64,000 nt of DNA from contig JAGTWJ010000001.1 of assembly GCA_020064725.1 (NCBI GenBank), forward strand, positions 1,922,001 through 1,986,000, written 5' to 3'. Made by a program: the position numbers and the translations under genes. Under the pieces are notes generated by a model that was given only the letters and a program-made list of their open reading frames with translations, ran no database searches and was not told where the DNA came from. Source of the stretch: Drechslerella dactyloides. Lineage: Eukaryota > Ascomycota > Orbiliomycetes > Orbiliales > Orbiliaceae. This document shows, in pieces, positions 45,134 through 57,662 of the stretch. Position 1 is the stretch's first letter. Each line of letters opens with the position of its first letter.

Positions 45134-47291
45134 ATGCGGGGACATATAGCTCTCGGCATTATCTTTACAGCTCTTGCTGTGACTGCACAAGAGTCTAGCT
45201 CACCAGACGTTGCAATCGCCCAGTTTGGGACTACCTGGTATATATCATCCTCCACATCGTCTAGTTGCACGAAGCCGATCCGATTTCTCCCGGCATCTCC
45301 TACCAATGCAATAATCACTGGGGTACGCGTGAAGGTTCGGCTTGCTGACAAGTATGCAACCACTATAGGTATGGACCAGATGGGCCTTGGTCAGCGGCGG
45401 AAGTTGCAATTGGGACACCTGAACAGAAAGTATACCTAACAGTGGCGACGCTTCAAGACACGATACTGCCAATTACACCCGATGCCTGTAACGGCTTGAG
45501 TGATTGTATTAATGGGCGAGGTTCCGCATATAACCAAACCGGAAGCTCGACATGGGTACCTACTTCCAACAGAGATGCTGAGTTAGGCGCCGACATGTCA
45601 GCTGGAGTAATGGCCAACGGGCAGGCGTACGGTATTGAAGTCAGAGGCCTGCCTGGACTCGATACCGTCTCCATTGGAGGAGTACCCGGCATCAAAAGTG
45701 TGTCAGTCGGTGCTATCAAAACTACACGGATGAACAATGGGCTACTCGGACTAAGAAACATCACCAATCAGATGTATCTTCAACGGCTAATACCATCCCC
45801 TTCCTGGTCATACAATCCCGGATCGGATGATGGCCGAAGGCCACCACAGCTAGTATTTGGCGGATATGATCCGACGAAATACTTGCCCGGTTCAAGGCAA
45901 AACCACTCTATGGAAGTCGCGAGTAACGGTGGACCCACCATGCAGGTGACTCTTGACCGTTTATTCCTCAACATTACCGGACCAGAGAATAAGAAAACCT
46001 TTGCGACAAATTCGAGTTTACTTGGAGAGTCAATCAACGTTATTATTGACAGCTCAACTCCATTTTGCTGGTTGCCCAGGAACGTCACAGACCGAATAGC
46101 GCAGAGTGTTGGAGCAGTCTGGAATGCGACGCTTGGAACCACTGGATATTACGTCTATAATACAAGTCAGCCGGCATTCGAAAACCGTGTGAATGTAAGA
46201 GCCATCCATTATATGGCATACTGCCCACAGATATACGGACAAGACCGATTTTGAATTGATAGCCTTACAATCTGATGCGCTGACTCTGCTTCTAGGCTAC
46301 TTTGGCTTTTCACGTCGATGGAGCCGGGGATACTTGGTTATTCAACTCGATCACTGTCTGTACGTCTATTTAATCTGCCGTGCTATATCTGCCTTGATGG
46401 AAGGCGTCTTTTCTGAGCAGGTATCTGATGGCTGGATTTTTCGCGACACTGTAGCCCAATCGCTGTTTCTCGTGCCACCTACGGCAAATGTGCCAGCAGA
46501 TTCCAAGTTGAATTACCTGCCTCTTATGCCAGTTGATAATGCGGACACCTATGTTCTCGGAAGAAGCTTCCTGCAGGTAAGCCGTCACCGCAAAGGCCCT
46601 CTCGCCCTCGACATTGCGTGTTTTACACATGGCCAATCGCTGTTGATGTGCAATAAAAAATCGTACGCATATTATGCAGGGCTGATTTCGAATATCACAC
46701 CGGTAGCAAATGTACCTCATGGCGAACTATCATACAATGCAGTTTTCACTCTCGCAGATTAATCTCAACTCTCAGTCAAAGGCTCAATACATCAAAATTG
46801 ATGCTCCAGCGCCGCCTGTACCGTCAGCACCGTCATCTCAACCACCTCCTGAGCGTCCGAAATCAAAATCGCTGTCCGGCAGTGCCATTGCAGGGATTGC
46901 GATCGGGTTAGTGATCGTCGTTGGCCTACTCCTCGGTGTGATACTCTGGTATACTCGCAAAAGGCTATGGGTACGTCCAGATCTACCCACATGAAAATCG
47001 TTACTGCAGTTGCATATTTGATTCACCAACATGGATGGTATAATAACAAAAGATATATTGAGCTTGCAGGGAAGGAAACCAGTTCCAACACCACCGGAGG
47101 CAGACGATGTTCTCAAAAAGGACGGAGTGTATTACAAGGAGTTGTCAGCTGAAAATTTAGGTGAACAGGGTAGAATGATTCCCTCGGTTGAGCCATACAC
47201 TCCTACTCAGCCGTCATTATCGCAGCCACCGGTGGAAGTACCAGCGGCGGACAGCCCGGTTGCACAAGAGCTGCCTGCTCCGCCAAATTAA
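45134..47291 (+). CDS. Membrane-anchored pepsin-like protein, probably catalytically dead
   Basis: Six exons in phase: 45134-45237, 45369-46194, 46296-46355, 46421-46576, 46707-46970 and 47070-47291, giving 543 residues. It has a signal peptide (MRGHIALGIIFTALAVTAQ), then the A1-family start W.YGPDGPWSAAEVAIGTPEQKV, which forms only after splicing. Other A1-fold landmarks are LVFGGYDPTKY, IIDSSTPFCWLP, AFHVDGAGDTWLF, YVLGRSFLQ and FSLSQ. A Pro-rich hinge leads to a membrane span (about 439-465: IAGIAIGLVIVVGLLLGVIL) and a Pro-rich cytoplasmic tail. The first active-site DTG is absent (TLQDTILPITPDAC in its place), and the second reads DSSTP, not D[ST]G. Peptidase activity is therefore doubtful. 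N-glycosylation sequons are frequent. The intron at 46356-46420 uses a weak GTCTGT donor; 46360-46403 is an alternative. Confidence 0.75.
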
Positions 47292-50200
47292 AATCATATC
47301 TTTATTGAAAATATCGGTCATTTTTAATTGCATTGCATTGGAGAGGAGTTATTTTTGCGGATGCATCATATATATCCATAATCTAGTATGTATCATTGTC
47401 GGCGCAGTCTCGTTGGACTCAGTTTCTTGTCATATTTCAGGCTCTTCGGTCCAAGAACATAATATATTCTCATCTTCGCTGTAGCAGATTGAGTTCGGCC
47501 AATCTCAGAAGATTTGCTCTGTTTGTCTCGCGAGCCAGACCATCTTGCTCTAAGCGTGCTCTGTCAACCCTGGCTGCAACCGCAGATTTTAGAAAGATAT
47601 ATTGCGGTATTATATTGTATTGTATTTCCATCACAATCTTGAGCAGTCATCAATAGAAATACCTTCATAATAAACTAGTCGTTCCGGAAACTTCATGCAT
47701 CAATGAGCTTCTTGTAGATGTCAATAAGGTGTAAACAAAACCTCTTGTGGAAGACGCAGCCTTACCCCCCGAGATAGCAATATCAAGCGCATGTATCACC
47801 ATCGCTCAACTGTAACCATTTAGTTAACTGGACACCGGAACTTGATTTGATAATCTCTTAAAATCGGAGGCCATCTTCCCGATTGAATCACGAAAACTGC
47901 AGTATTACTACAGGATCTGGAATCAAAATAAGTGAGAATCTGGAGCCGCTGCCAGTCGTCTGCATACACGCATTGGAGGTGTTGGATTTTCAAATCGCTG
48001 CAGCTGGGCGCCTCTGTGCATGCACACTCTAGCTATGGATACCTCAAGACCGATAAATATATATAAGAAACGGGGCTAGCGCACAGAATACAAGCCTTCG
48101 ATTAAGTTATTGGTAGTTGGTAAAATCAATTTGTCAGTGATGTACCGCCATGATAAAAAAAAAGGATAGGTAACGAGAGGTCTCCGATTCTCCGGGTAAA
48201 GTATACGTATACTTACGGCGTGCAGGGACTACCGCCATCACCGGGCTGTCTTTGCTAGATCTAGATTAATAGAATTTCATTCGCGAATTTCGTATTAATA
48301 GAGAATCCTACACTCTTTTCTTATAACTTAGTATCTCGTGTATTTTGGGGTTGACGTTGGCATAGATTAATTAAGAATCCCATGCGCAGGGACAGCCAGC
48401 TCGCTAGTATATACGCCAAAATGATTATCAGACATCAGCTTTCAAGGGAGCTTTTCACAAGAGGCCCAAATTCAGTTTCAATCTTGCTGGCCATTAGACT
48501 AATTTTTGGCGTGCTACGGGTATGACGACCGATGGACTAGGACCGGTGGGTCTGCAACAGTGCACTGGCTGTCAGAGCTTGCCCCGCTCTGCCAGAAGGC
48601 GGGCGGGTGGGGGGGCGGCCGCCGGGCCGTCCTTATCAGTCATCCACCCCTCTGTTTTTGTAGCTCTGCTTGTCGACCGAACGCAAAAATACCGATTCTC
48701 AAATGGAGATACACAAATATATATAGAGCCATGATTACAAGAACTGAAATTGCGGAGGCGCCGTTGACAAATGATTATATGAGGTGTCGAAGATAATCAA
48801 GATCAAGATGATGAAATGGTCTTTTTAACCTCTGTATTTCTGTTAAGGCTAGCCATCAGCACGGATACCCCAGATGCGTAAGCTAGCCGGGTAATATGAT
48901 TACTTAGATACTGTCCTTTCGGTTTGACTCGTGTCTCGCTTCGAGCTTGGTGTTTTGCCCTCGCGGTGCTGAAGCGTTCAGCTCACCCCTGCACCACTGC
49001 ACAGGAAGCGGGGTTTGACTTTCTGAGACTCGTGTCTGGGGCCCATGCACCCTTCTGGTTTCCGAAGTTCGATCAACTGAGCGGCCAACAAGGCCTCTTC
49101 ATCGATCGAAAATCATAGCTACAATCAATATGCGATTAATACTTTACGACCTGTCTCGCGACGTCAGCCTGCTGCCCTTTGCCTGCGAAGGGCGGTGCGT
49201 CGGGTTTACGAGACAAGTTTACAACGGTTAACCAGAGACTTTTACTACTGTCCACATCAGCTGAGACGGACGCGAGTATTTAGGCTAAAACGTATTCCCA
49301 CCAGAATCAGTAGGCTTGGGATCCAATCTACGGCTGCAAACATGTTGCTTGATTTTGAGACTTTTGGAACACCTCACCACACAGGCAGGATGCGCATATG
49401 CGCACTCCAGAGATCAGTGCTAAATTATCTTCTAGACAAGTTTTTGCAACAAAAAATGGTTGATTAACATATATAATCTATATTTTCATCATCAGTTCCC
49501 AATCATTTCGGCTTATCACGCTCGTGCTTTAGCACTCCTGACCACTGATTGGAATACCGCCCTCTGAAGAGAAAAACTGTTACGTGGAAGCACACCGTAG
49601 ACGCTAGCAGAGATATTTGAAACCTGTGAAATGGAAGTTTCGTCCCATAGGCTTGCCCCCCTCAGAACAGCATATATGGACTTGGTAGGGTCAGACATAG
49701 TTATCTTCAAACTCTGGAGCAATCAATCCGGTGACATATCCCAGTCCGGAGAGAATGTTACTGAAAGGTTCGAGAGAGCCAGTTACATGCCAACCAAAGA
49801 GTGGCCTGTCTCCCCCAAAACAGCGTAATGAATAGTGCACAGCTGTACAGTAGAGCGATGGTGATGGTCACGGTCACAGGCCTCGGCTGTTGTGATTATT
49901 TTGAGACTAATCCCAAGTAGAAAAAATAGCTACCCCAGATGTTAACTGATCGTTGAACTTCACAGAGGGAGGTGGTCAAGTGAAACCCGGGGGCGGAGAG
50001 GAGAATCCGTTTTGCGTGTTCTGGATAAATCGATCGGTACAAATCAAGGAATCAGAGAGGGATGACAAGATAAAACTTAGAACAAGAAATGTCGGCCTAC
50101 TTACAGATGTCCACAGGATATAGGGTACTCGTCTAGCTCGCGTCAATTTTGATCTATAGTAGCTACGCGTCCCTATAATTAAGTATTTTGCATCTTCATA

Positions 50201-50737
50201 GATCAGCGTCACCACTCAAATGCAAATGGACATGGAGATTTATTTCCTTAAGAATCATGAATGCAAGATAGCGAAAAAATTGATAATCCACAAGTTTGTC
50301 AATTTTGGTCCAAAGAACAGCCTATGCATGGGTGTGCACGGCCGGCAGAATTCATTCACAAGTGACTGGACGGACCCACCTGGCTAACTGGCCCACACGG
50401 CGAGAAAAGTTCCAATCAGGTGGCTTCTGTGCTTGAGGTTCCGGGCCACCGGCTCTTCCAAGGAGACCTCTTAAAGATGCGATTTTCCGGCACGATTCTA
50501 TACGCGAAGCGCAATAAATCTTTCATGGAAAACTAACCCGTTCGCGGCGCCGACCGATGTTTTATTGATGTCGACGACGTCTCGAAAACCAAACGCGAGG
50601 CGCAAGGTTCCACAAATGCTCGCCGCCCACCAACCTCACTAGCAACACATTTGCTACTCTTCTGAAAGTAGCTAGCGACTCGCGAGCCGACTACGAGCGC
50701 TAGCGCAAGCGCGAGAACTCGATAACAGTCCAGCAAG
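47292..50737. other. 3.4-kb gene-poor stretch
   Basis: I see no supported gene. A perfect 16-bp palindrome AAGTATACGTATACTT lies near 48198. The small frames at 48506-48796 and 49195-49467 have no recognisable features. Confidence 0.4.
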
Positions 50738-52098
50738 ATGGTGGGAAAGTATCCCATGCAAAATCTTTGCCTCGCCGTTATCGTCATGATGCCTCTGCTC
50801 TCTTCAATCTTTTGCGCTCTACGGTTCCATGCAAAGCGGCGCAGTGCAAGTGGCGTTGGAGTGGACGACTGGTTGATTGTGATAGCTGTGGTATGCATAG
50901 CCCATAGCTATAGAAAGCAGTATTGAGGATCTCTGTAATGCACACTAACACAACATTTTGATAAGATATTTTCGATTGTGATAATATATCCTTCATGGAG
51001 GTTGACCGTCATGTGGCATTATGGGGTGCATATTTGGGACGTTGATTGGCATTACTATGAGCCACCTATGGGCGATTATTACAGAGTACGCAGATATGCC
51101 ACATCACAATTTTTTCAACTTGCATTAGGAACCCTATAACTAACAGCTCTTCAATTTCACTGGTAGATGACAATGGTATTCTTCATGTTCAGCGTGTGGA
51201 TACTACCGCTCGTCAAGGCCTCGATCATGATCCTCCTACTCAAGCTCGGCGGCATCATCACTCCGGTTCGCATAGCAGTCTACACTTTGTTCGCAGTCAA
51301 CCTTATCGGCGCCGTCGTTCCGGCTTTATTCTATCTTTTTGAATGCCCGCCATTAACAGGAAATACTTGGCAATTGAGGACATTCGGCAACTTGCATTGT
51401 GCCGGCAGGATTGTTGTTGGCCGGATTAACATCTTCCAAGTGTGCATCAACATGTTCACGGATCTTTTGATCTTTCCGATACCGGTTTACTTAACATGGA
51501 GACTACAAAAGGCTAGCCTGCGAGATCGACTCGTGGTACTGTTTCTGTTCTCACTAAGCTTGGGGTACGTTTCGAGTCCAGAATTCCCTCCACACGAGCG
51601 AACACCATTCTAACTAGACTAATTTACGATGGTAGTGTTACCGCTATTGGCGCTGTGAGAATATATCTTACCTACAAAGAGAGATTATACCGGGACGTTT
51701 CAGTGGACTGGACATGGACCATTTCATTTTGTGTGAACCATCTCGAGCATGGTATGGCAATAATATTTGCCTGCGTTCCGAGTTTACGGGTTCTAGTCCT
51801 TGGCTGGCTAGGGTATGATGGAGACAGCATCAGATCGTACGGTAAATCACCATCGTATGCCCATCCGATAGGGGATTCTTCGCGGCGTGGGTCTCTCGGC
51901 AATCCGACCACTCCAAAGAGGGCCTATCCTCGAGGACTCGAGGTAACATGCCTAACGACCTTCGATGTTGAAAGCTCAATTATCAGAGATTATCCCTACC
52001 ATCTAGAGGGGGGTGCTGCGTGTACTAGCCCTGAGCAAGACAGTAGCTCGTATTCTGGGTCGAAGACAGAAATTCAAATTGCGGTATCGAAGTGCTGA
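50738..52098 (+). CDS. PTH11/rhodopsin-like seven-helix membrane protein
   Basis: Four exons join in phase: 50738-50890, 50966-51085, 51167-51564 and 51636-52098, giving 377 residues. The introns have CTAAC-type branch points before two acceptors. The pattern is that of the large fungal family of rhodopsin-domain integral membrane proteins that includes PTH11-like receptors. The first helix is followed by GVGVDDWLIVIAV, where DDW is the hallmark. Next come YGVHIWDV, the helices around FFMFSVWILPLVKASIMILLLKLGG and FPIPVYLTWRLQ, and TAIGAVRIYLTY. The last helix follows DWTWTISFCVNHLEHGMAIIFACVPSLRVL. The Ser-rich cytoplasmic tail of about 110 residues lacks motifs I know. It has no CFEM ectodomain. 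Members are thought to sense surface or nutrient cues; the ligand is unknown. Confidence 0.8.
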
Positions 52099-53355
52099 AC
52101 GCCATCACGGCGAGGCAACTCAAACTACGGCTTCTTTGCTATGTTTATCATTGCGAGGTGCCTGGCGTATAGGGTCACTATCATTTTTTAACCAAACGTG
52201 GACAACGATGCATCGATGGATATGTCATTCAGATATTAGGGGCTATAGCGTTGTTGCTTCATCATGGTATACGGTATCAGGTGTCTATTTATTTTTGTAT
52301 CGATTTAATGATATCATGAGCTATCGAAAAAATTTTAGTGCAAGATTCGAAAAGCCCGACCACAAAGTGATATTAACAAGCGTGTGATAATATTCACAAA
52401 GCGACAAACAATAGTGTGCACTTCCCGCTGTAGTCTCTCAATCCGAGCTTTGACTCTGTGGGGTCCCGAACCAACCTTACCTAATAAGTTGGGTCATGCG
52501 GCACGGTTCGAGTTTCGGATCAATGGTCGCAATTCAGGATCAACGTTTATCCTGGTGCGCACGGATGCTTGGAGAAAGACCCAACATGCCATGCATGCCT
52601 TGCATGAGAAAGCAGAACCAATTCTTGTGTGGGGGTGTGCGCATCAATGCATTGGTGATGCAGGTAGCATCTTATATACACCAACCGTATGGGGCAAGCT
52701 GGGGCGAGATCTTTGTGCACTTGAATACATACACCAGCAAACGGGATTTTGATCCGTTTAACGCGTTGCTCACAGCTGATGCCTTCCCGCGGCGGATCAG
52801 ATTCCTCTCAATATTGGTTTCCAAAGTTATTCGTTCTGGAAGCCTCGGGATACTAAAAGACGATCAAATAGCCATGCCTTTTTGGTTTTGAGGCCAGGCT
52901 GCTCGAGCAAATTTCTCTAAAAAGTGGTTGTGTGTCTCGTAGCTCAAACGCTCTTTTATCCAGTGAGCTAGGTCTGCGAGACTAGGTCGCCCAGGCGTCT
53001 TGATATTAAATCGCAGGATAGCAGATTTGTAGACATCTTAGAGCATATCCAGATCGACTCAAACTTAATCTACAATTCCATAAATCGATATAGCATCGTT
53101 CTTCCTATTTCTATTTGCTTAAACCCAACTTTAGATCCCTAAATTTAGAATCTGGTTCAATCAGCTCTTACGCAAAATTCAAAACAGGCGCACAATTCGA
53201 TCTTGTAACCATCCGATAGGTCTTTAGACATTATTAGTTTATAATTACATATGTGACGTGACGTGAGAGGCATTCGCTATGCTATTTCAACTACTAAAGT
53301 CCTGAAAGAGACAACAAAAAGAGAACTCCACCATAATGTATATAATGCTACGAGT
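52099..53355. other. Intergenic, no supported gene
   Basis: I see no supported gene. A tRNA D-arm-like string on the minus strand near 52935-52985 lacks a T arm (see rejected items). T-rich 3' sequence follows the receptor gene. Confidence 0.4.
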
Positions 53356-54399
53356 TCAGAGACTAACAGCGGAAACGAAAACCGCCGTCACCAAAGCAAC
53401 CATAAATAAACTGAAGGATCCGGTGTCTAACGTCGAACCCCTTGTGCCCGCAGACGTGACATTAAATGTGGCGTCTTCGTCATTCCGAATACACCCAGTG
53501 ATATCAGTGAGCGCTTTGGGGCACTTAACTCGCTGGAATGTCATACTTGGAAATGCCAACGATATATTAGCAGATTGTGCGCGTCATGAATCACCAGCAG
53601 CATTCCCTAATAAAAAGCACGTACTTTGGTTTGAACGCGTCCTTCCACCAGTCGAAGCGCCAGTAACAACCCGTCTGTAGAGCAGGAGGAAGATCTCCGC
53701 ATTCGCTTCTGTTCGTCAAAGGTTTTCCGTACTTCCCAAGGAATCCACCTCCTGCCCCATCATAGCGATTGAGACAAGCGCTGGCATAGTCGGTGTCTCC
53801 AGGCGCCTAGATCAGGTATTTGATAATGAAATATATCAGCTTGGCCCGTACAATCCTTTTTACTTATCCGAAGCTAAGCAGACTGGTCGACTGCCTATGC
53901 CTTAGGTAACTAGTCGCTAAGGCTAGCAGTTTGGGAATGCATTGGGCCTACGTACACCGACTCCAAAAATGTCTCTTTTTGGATCATCATATCCAGTGTT
54001 GCTGGCTTGAACGATCATGCGTTTTCCTTGAAGGCCGCCGTTGGTGAAATTCAACTCGTAGCAGGAACAGCACCAGTCAAATTCCGAGGCTCCGACGATA
54101 TAAGCGCTGATGAAGCCGTACGAGAAAGTGTCGTTGACGGCCCAGGGCTGCTGGTCGTTACACACATATGCAGTCCCACCTTGGCCGCATGCTGACCCGG
54201 CCGTAAAGTCGCTTAACGGAGAGTCGTTTTTATTGCACGAAGTGACAGGATGTGTGAGCCAAGGACCCTTCTCATTCCACGAGCACGAGGGCTTGCAGCA
54301 GTCCCAGTAGAGACCAGTGGACCCAAGACCGGAGAACTTGTTCGCAGCTAGGACGTAAGAAACCGTTGCCAGCACAAAGGTAGCCTGAAAAATTGCCAT
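53356..54399 (-). CDS. GH45 endoglucanase with C-terminal GPI-type signal
   Basis: Exons 54399-53956, 53806-53625 and 53545-53356 join in phase and give 271 residues. GH45 enzymes are secreted endo-beta-1,4-glucanases that invert the anomeric centre. After a signal peptide (MAIFQATFVLATVSYVLAAN), GLYWDCCKPSCSW carries the nucleophile-activating base Asp33. SCNKNDSPLSDF, PWAVND and WCCSCYELNF are family blocks. Asp143 in KRDIFGVG probably serves as the acid, although the usual GGGVG that follows is altered. Exon 2 gives CGDLPPALQTGCYWRFDWW and exon 3 MTFQRVKCPKALTDITGC, both standard. The last 30 residues (GSFSLFMVALVTAVFVSAVSL) form a GPI-attachment-like hydrophobic tail after a Ser/Thr-rich hinge. 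That suggests retention at the membrane or wall. There is no cellulose-binding module. A TATAAAG lies about 265 bp upstream. Confidence 0.88.
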
Positions 54400-57300
54400 A
54401 AGTCGAGGGGTAGTTGTGTGCTTTCTAAGTACCTAGACACATCTAAAGTACTCTCAGAGGGATGAATCAGAAGTAAAGTAGAGGAGTCGTCTTCAACTTG
54501 TTGACAATAGAATCTGGTTCCGGGTATTCGATCGGCTGGCTTCTGGGGTTTTTGGGCTTCGGTACGACCGCCCGTCCGCCGACGTCTGCATGTTACCCCG
54601 GAATTTAAGAAGAGCCAGGCATGGTTCTCCAAGAAATTAAGGTCCCGACATCCCTTGCCTCTTTATAAAGTTAAGGTCTGTTGTCGGAACCAGACGCGTG
54701 CCGATACCCTATCTTGTGCTCGTGAAATTGTCTTCTTTCGAGAAGGCCCGAGCTAAAGAAGTTATCCAATCCAAGCGATTTCTGTGGACACCAATGCTGA
54801 AGGGCAGGACAGAACAGACCACAGGAGAATTCAGGGTGTGGCAGGACCCACCTGTTGAGAATCTTTTGCCTCTTTCCCCACACTGTAACGAAAAGGCCTG
54901 GGAATCCATTATGCGGTCTGTGGAGCACCCGGCCATATCCTAGATGTGATGGTCTGTAGCCTGAAGTCCAGATGCTCAAAGTATGCCGGCGGATGCATAT
55001 GTACTATACATACAGATACAGCAGAAGAATAACATGTTAGCGGATTAATCTACCGCGCGGACTTGACACCATGGTACGTCTACATTTTAGCATCCGTGTT
55101 TGTGTGCCATCTGGGCATTTACCAGCCGACCGCCCGGTTAAATTCGAACCCTGGGTAAATGGCGATTCTGCGGACGCTAAGGACTGATTCAGGGCAGCCT
55201 CGAACGGAACCCAAGTAAAACGAACGAGCTAGCCAGCCCTTCCGAGAAGCCTGTGCGTAAAGTCGAGTCAGGTACAAACTTCGTAGCTGGTGCGTCAATA
55301 TTTATGGACATACCCAGCTAGTTCGTGTCTGATACGCAAATAAATGGGAGGCAAGTATTTAAACGAACTGAAAAGGCAGATATTTTCAGTCCGGTGAATG
55401 CAGGTTACGGAGATCGTCTGTGTTCTCAGCACGATCGAAGGTCAAGTACAGTCTCGACACTACCAAAGTCTGACAGTAGGTAAAGTGCTCAAGACATACC
55501 GTGCTGTTAAACACAAGGTTCTCCACACCGGACTTTCTAGTTTCAACTCCACTGATGTGACAACTAAGTACGCCTATATATACGGAAGCTATGTGTGCTC
55601 CAGCTATGACGGATATTGCCAAGTCGGGATACGCTGGTTTCGCATGCCAAACCCACATAGCCCACGGATATGCAGGAATCCGCACCACACACGTACATGT
55701 ACATATACAGCCTGTAGTAGCCAAGACAAAGAGTAGTGGAGTTTTACCAATACCTACGGAAAATCTAATATAACGTTACGGTCTGTCAGTTTTATAATTA
55801 ATGAAGACATAATAACGAGACTAAAACCATCGTCTACCAGAATAATGTATACGACAGCTGATAAGTCTAGACTTTATGAGTTTCTAAGATCAAGTTCACG
55901 ATCGATCCCAGAGCCCTAGTCCAAGTGACTAGTAAAGCCTTTTGCGATGTCAAGAGTTTCCATCCTTTAGGTCCAACATCTTATGCATATATGGGGTTTT
56001 TGCGCTATCGCCTTTCGATAGCTACATAGTGTAGATGTATATTCTCACGAGCTATAACAGAATATGCAAGTTCCGCCCTCGTGACAATGATAGCCAGTGC
56101 GCGTCCGAGCTCAATATTACATTAGCGTAAGTTTAATATCACCTCGAAATGTTTGTAAATGGTTCCTCGTATATATTGGCAAAATTATGAGCCCCCCTAC
56201 GCTAACAGCCGTCACACCATTTGCACAATTACATACTCCCCATACCCACATTCCTTAGCTATAATCAATGCGAAAATCTGCCGTTACTTATTTATGCGCT
56301 GACATAGCTGCGAAGTCATCCACTACGTGCATCGCCACCTTTCGTAGTGCCGGCCTGGAAGTGGTGAAGACCAAGTCCTAAATCGTGGGCCACTAGAATA
56401 ACCGACTCCAAACGGCAACCGACCTATCGGCAAGCGTACAGTGATCAAATCATACTTGAAGCCAAGGAATCTAGCTCAAGACACAACCTACCCCAACGCA
56501 TAATATAATTGATACCAGTTTCGGAACCGAGAGTATTGACTTGAACTTTGTCCTACAATTCCTATTGTATGATTACGTATTTGGCAACTGTTGATTCTAG
56601 GCAGGGGTGCTCAAATCTCGCTGCAAACTTATTGTTGGGATATTCCACCTCAGTAATATAGATAGGACATTAACGAACCTATCCCGTGACTTGTTCATTT
56701 TGCGAATTAATAACGTGCCTGCCGGCTTTACAAAATACGCTTTTGAGTATTCGTCGTAAGCGCAAAATCAACCGATTCTCCCTCAAATTCTCCTACCGAT
56801 GGGGTAGGCTTCCAATATGCAAGATAATTACATTCATAAAGCTCTTCAAACGACAGCAACATAGAACAATATCGTTCATTTGCGACAACATAAGTACATA
56901 TATAAAAGGAAGCCGTCCGTTATGCATGCTGTATACTGCATTCATGTTTCGAGAGACGTGCGCTAACTCGAAGAGATACCTACGTACGAATATGCAGCCA
57001 ACCTAGCGACCGGATTGATATAAGTAAGTTGATACTATCAAGCTAAAGGGCAGAATATTAATTTTAAGCTTCCTTTTTGTAAGAAGTTTCACGCATGCAT
57101 GCTTTATTTCTCACTCATGCAGAGAGCGTTTAATAATCTATGTTACTGGCGAATATCTGCCAAACCGTTTTCTGATGATCATTATGACAATTGATATCGT
57201 AAGATTTTCGCTAGTCCTTCTCGATGGACGCAAGGGATTTTGCCATGCGAATCTTTCCACGCGAAGACTACTCCCAATATGCTGCTCGACAATAAGACTT

Positions 57301-57662
57301 ATGATCTATTCCAGAGGCCGGAAACACACGAATGATACTAATTTCGGAGCGAATGCGTTGGAAATGTTGGAACATTTAGCGGGGCAGATACACGTGACAC
57401 CCCGCGATGATGGCGGCGCAGCGTGTTGCGCCAACCTCTGCAACCGCTACGCTGGCATCTTCCCTCACAAGCCGTCAGCGCTCTAGATATAAGGCGCGAA
57501 TAATTCCAAGCCTCCCGTTGATGCCATGTCCCCCTTTTTTTAATCAACTACCAATCTACCTTCATTGCCGTAAATCACAGGCTCATTCCGGTCATATACA
57601 TCTGCTCAATCGATATCTAGCCATCTTTACCATCTCCCGTGACGTCTCATCAGCCACAAGCC
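54400..57662. other. 3.3-kb gene-poor stretch upstream of PDI
   Basis: I see no supported gene. Two frames look slightly protein-like: 54698-54943 plus (81 codons) and 55398-55736 plus (112 codons, Cys-rich end). Neither has a recognisable motif, and the second has an equally long antisense frame. The right end holds the divergent promoter of GH45 (left side) and the PDI promoter (right side). Confidence 0.4.
57391..57396. promoter_or_regulatory. CACGTG box upstream of the PDI gene
   Basis: A CACGTG palindrome (context ATACACGTGACACC) lies about 270 bp upstream of the PDI start. bZIP and bHLH factors bind this core, and unfolded-protein-response elements of fungal Hac1/HacA contain related ACGTG cores. 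With a 6-bp site, chance is a serious alternative. Confidence 0.2.

Noticed and set aside
52930..52985. Minus-strand string resembling a tRNA D arm (CCTAGCTCACTGGATAA...GAGC)
   Set aside because: No T arm with GGTTCRA and no closing acceptor stem follow, so it is at best a tRNA fragment.
54698..54943. 81-codon plus frame with balanced composition
   Set aside because: It has no motif, no supporting splice structure and an overlapping antisense frame, so it is too weak to annotate.
55398..55736. 112-codon plus frame with a Cys-containing end, possible small secreted protein
   Set aside because: There is no convincing signal peptide, an antisense frame of equal length exists, and no motif is recognised.
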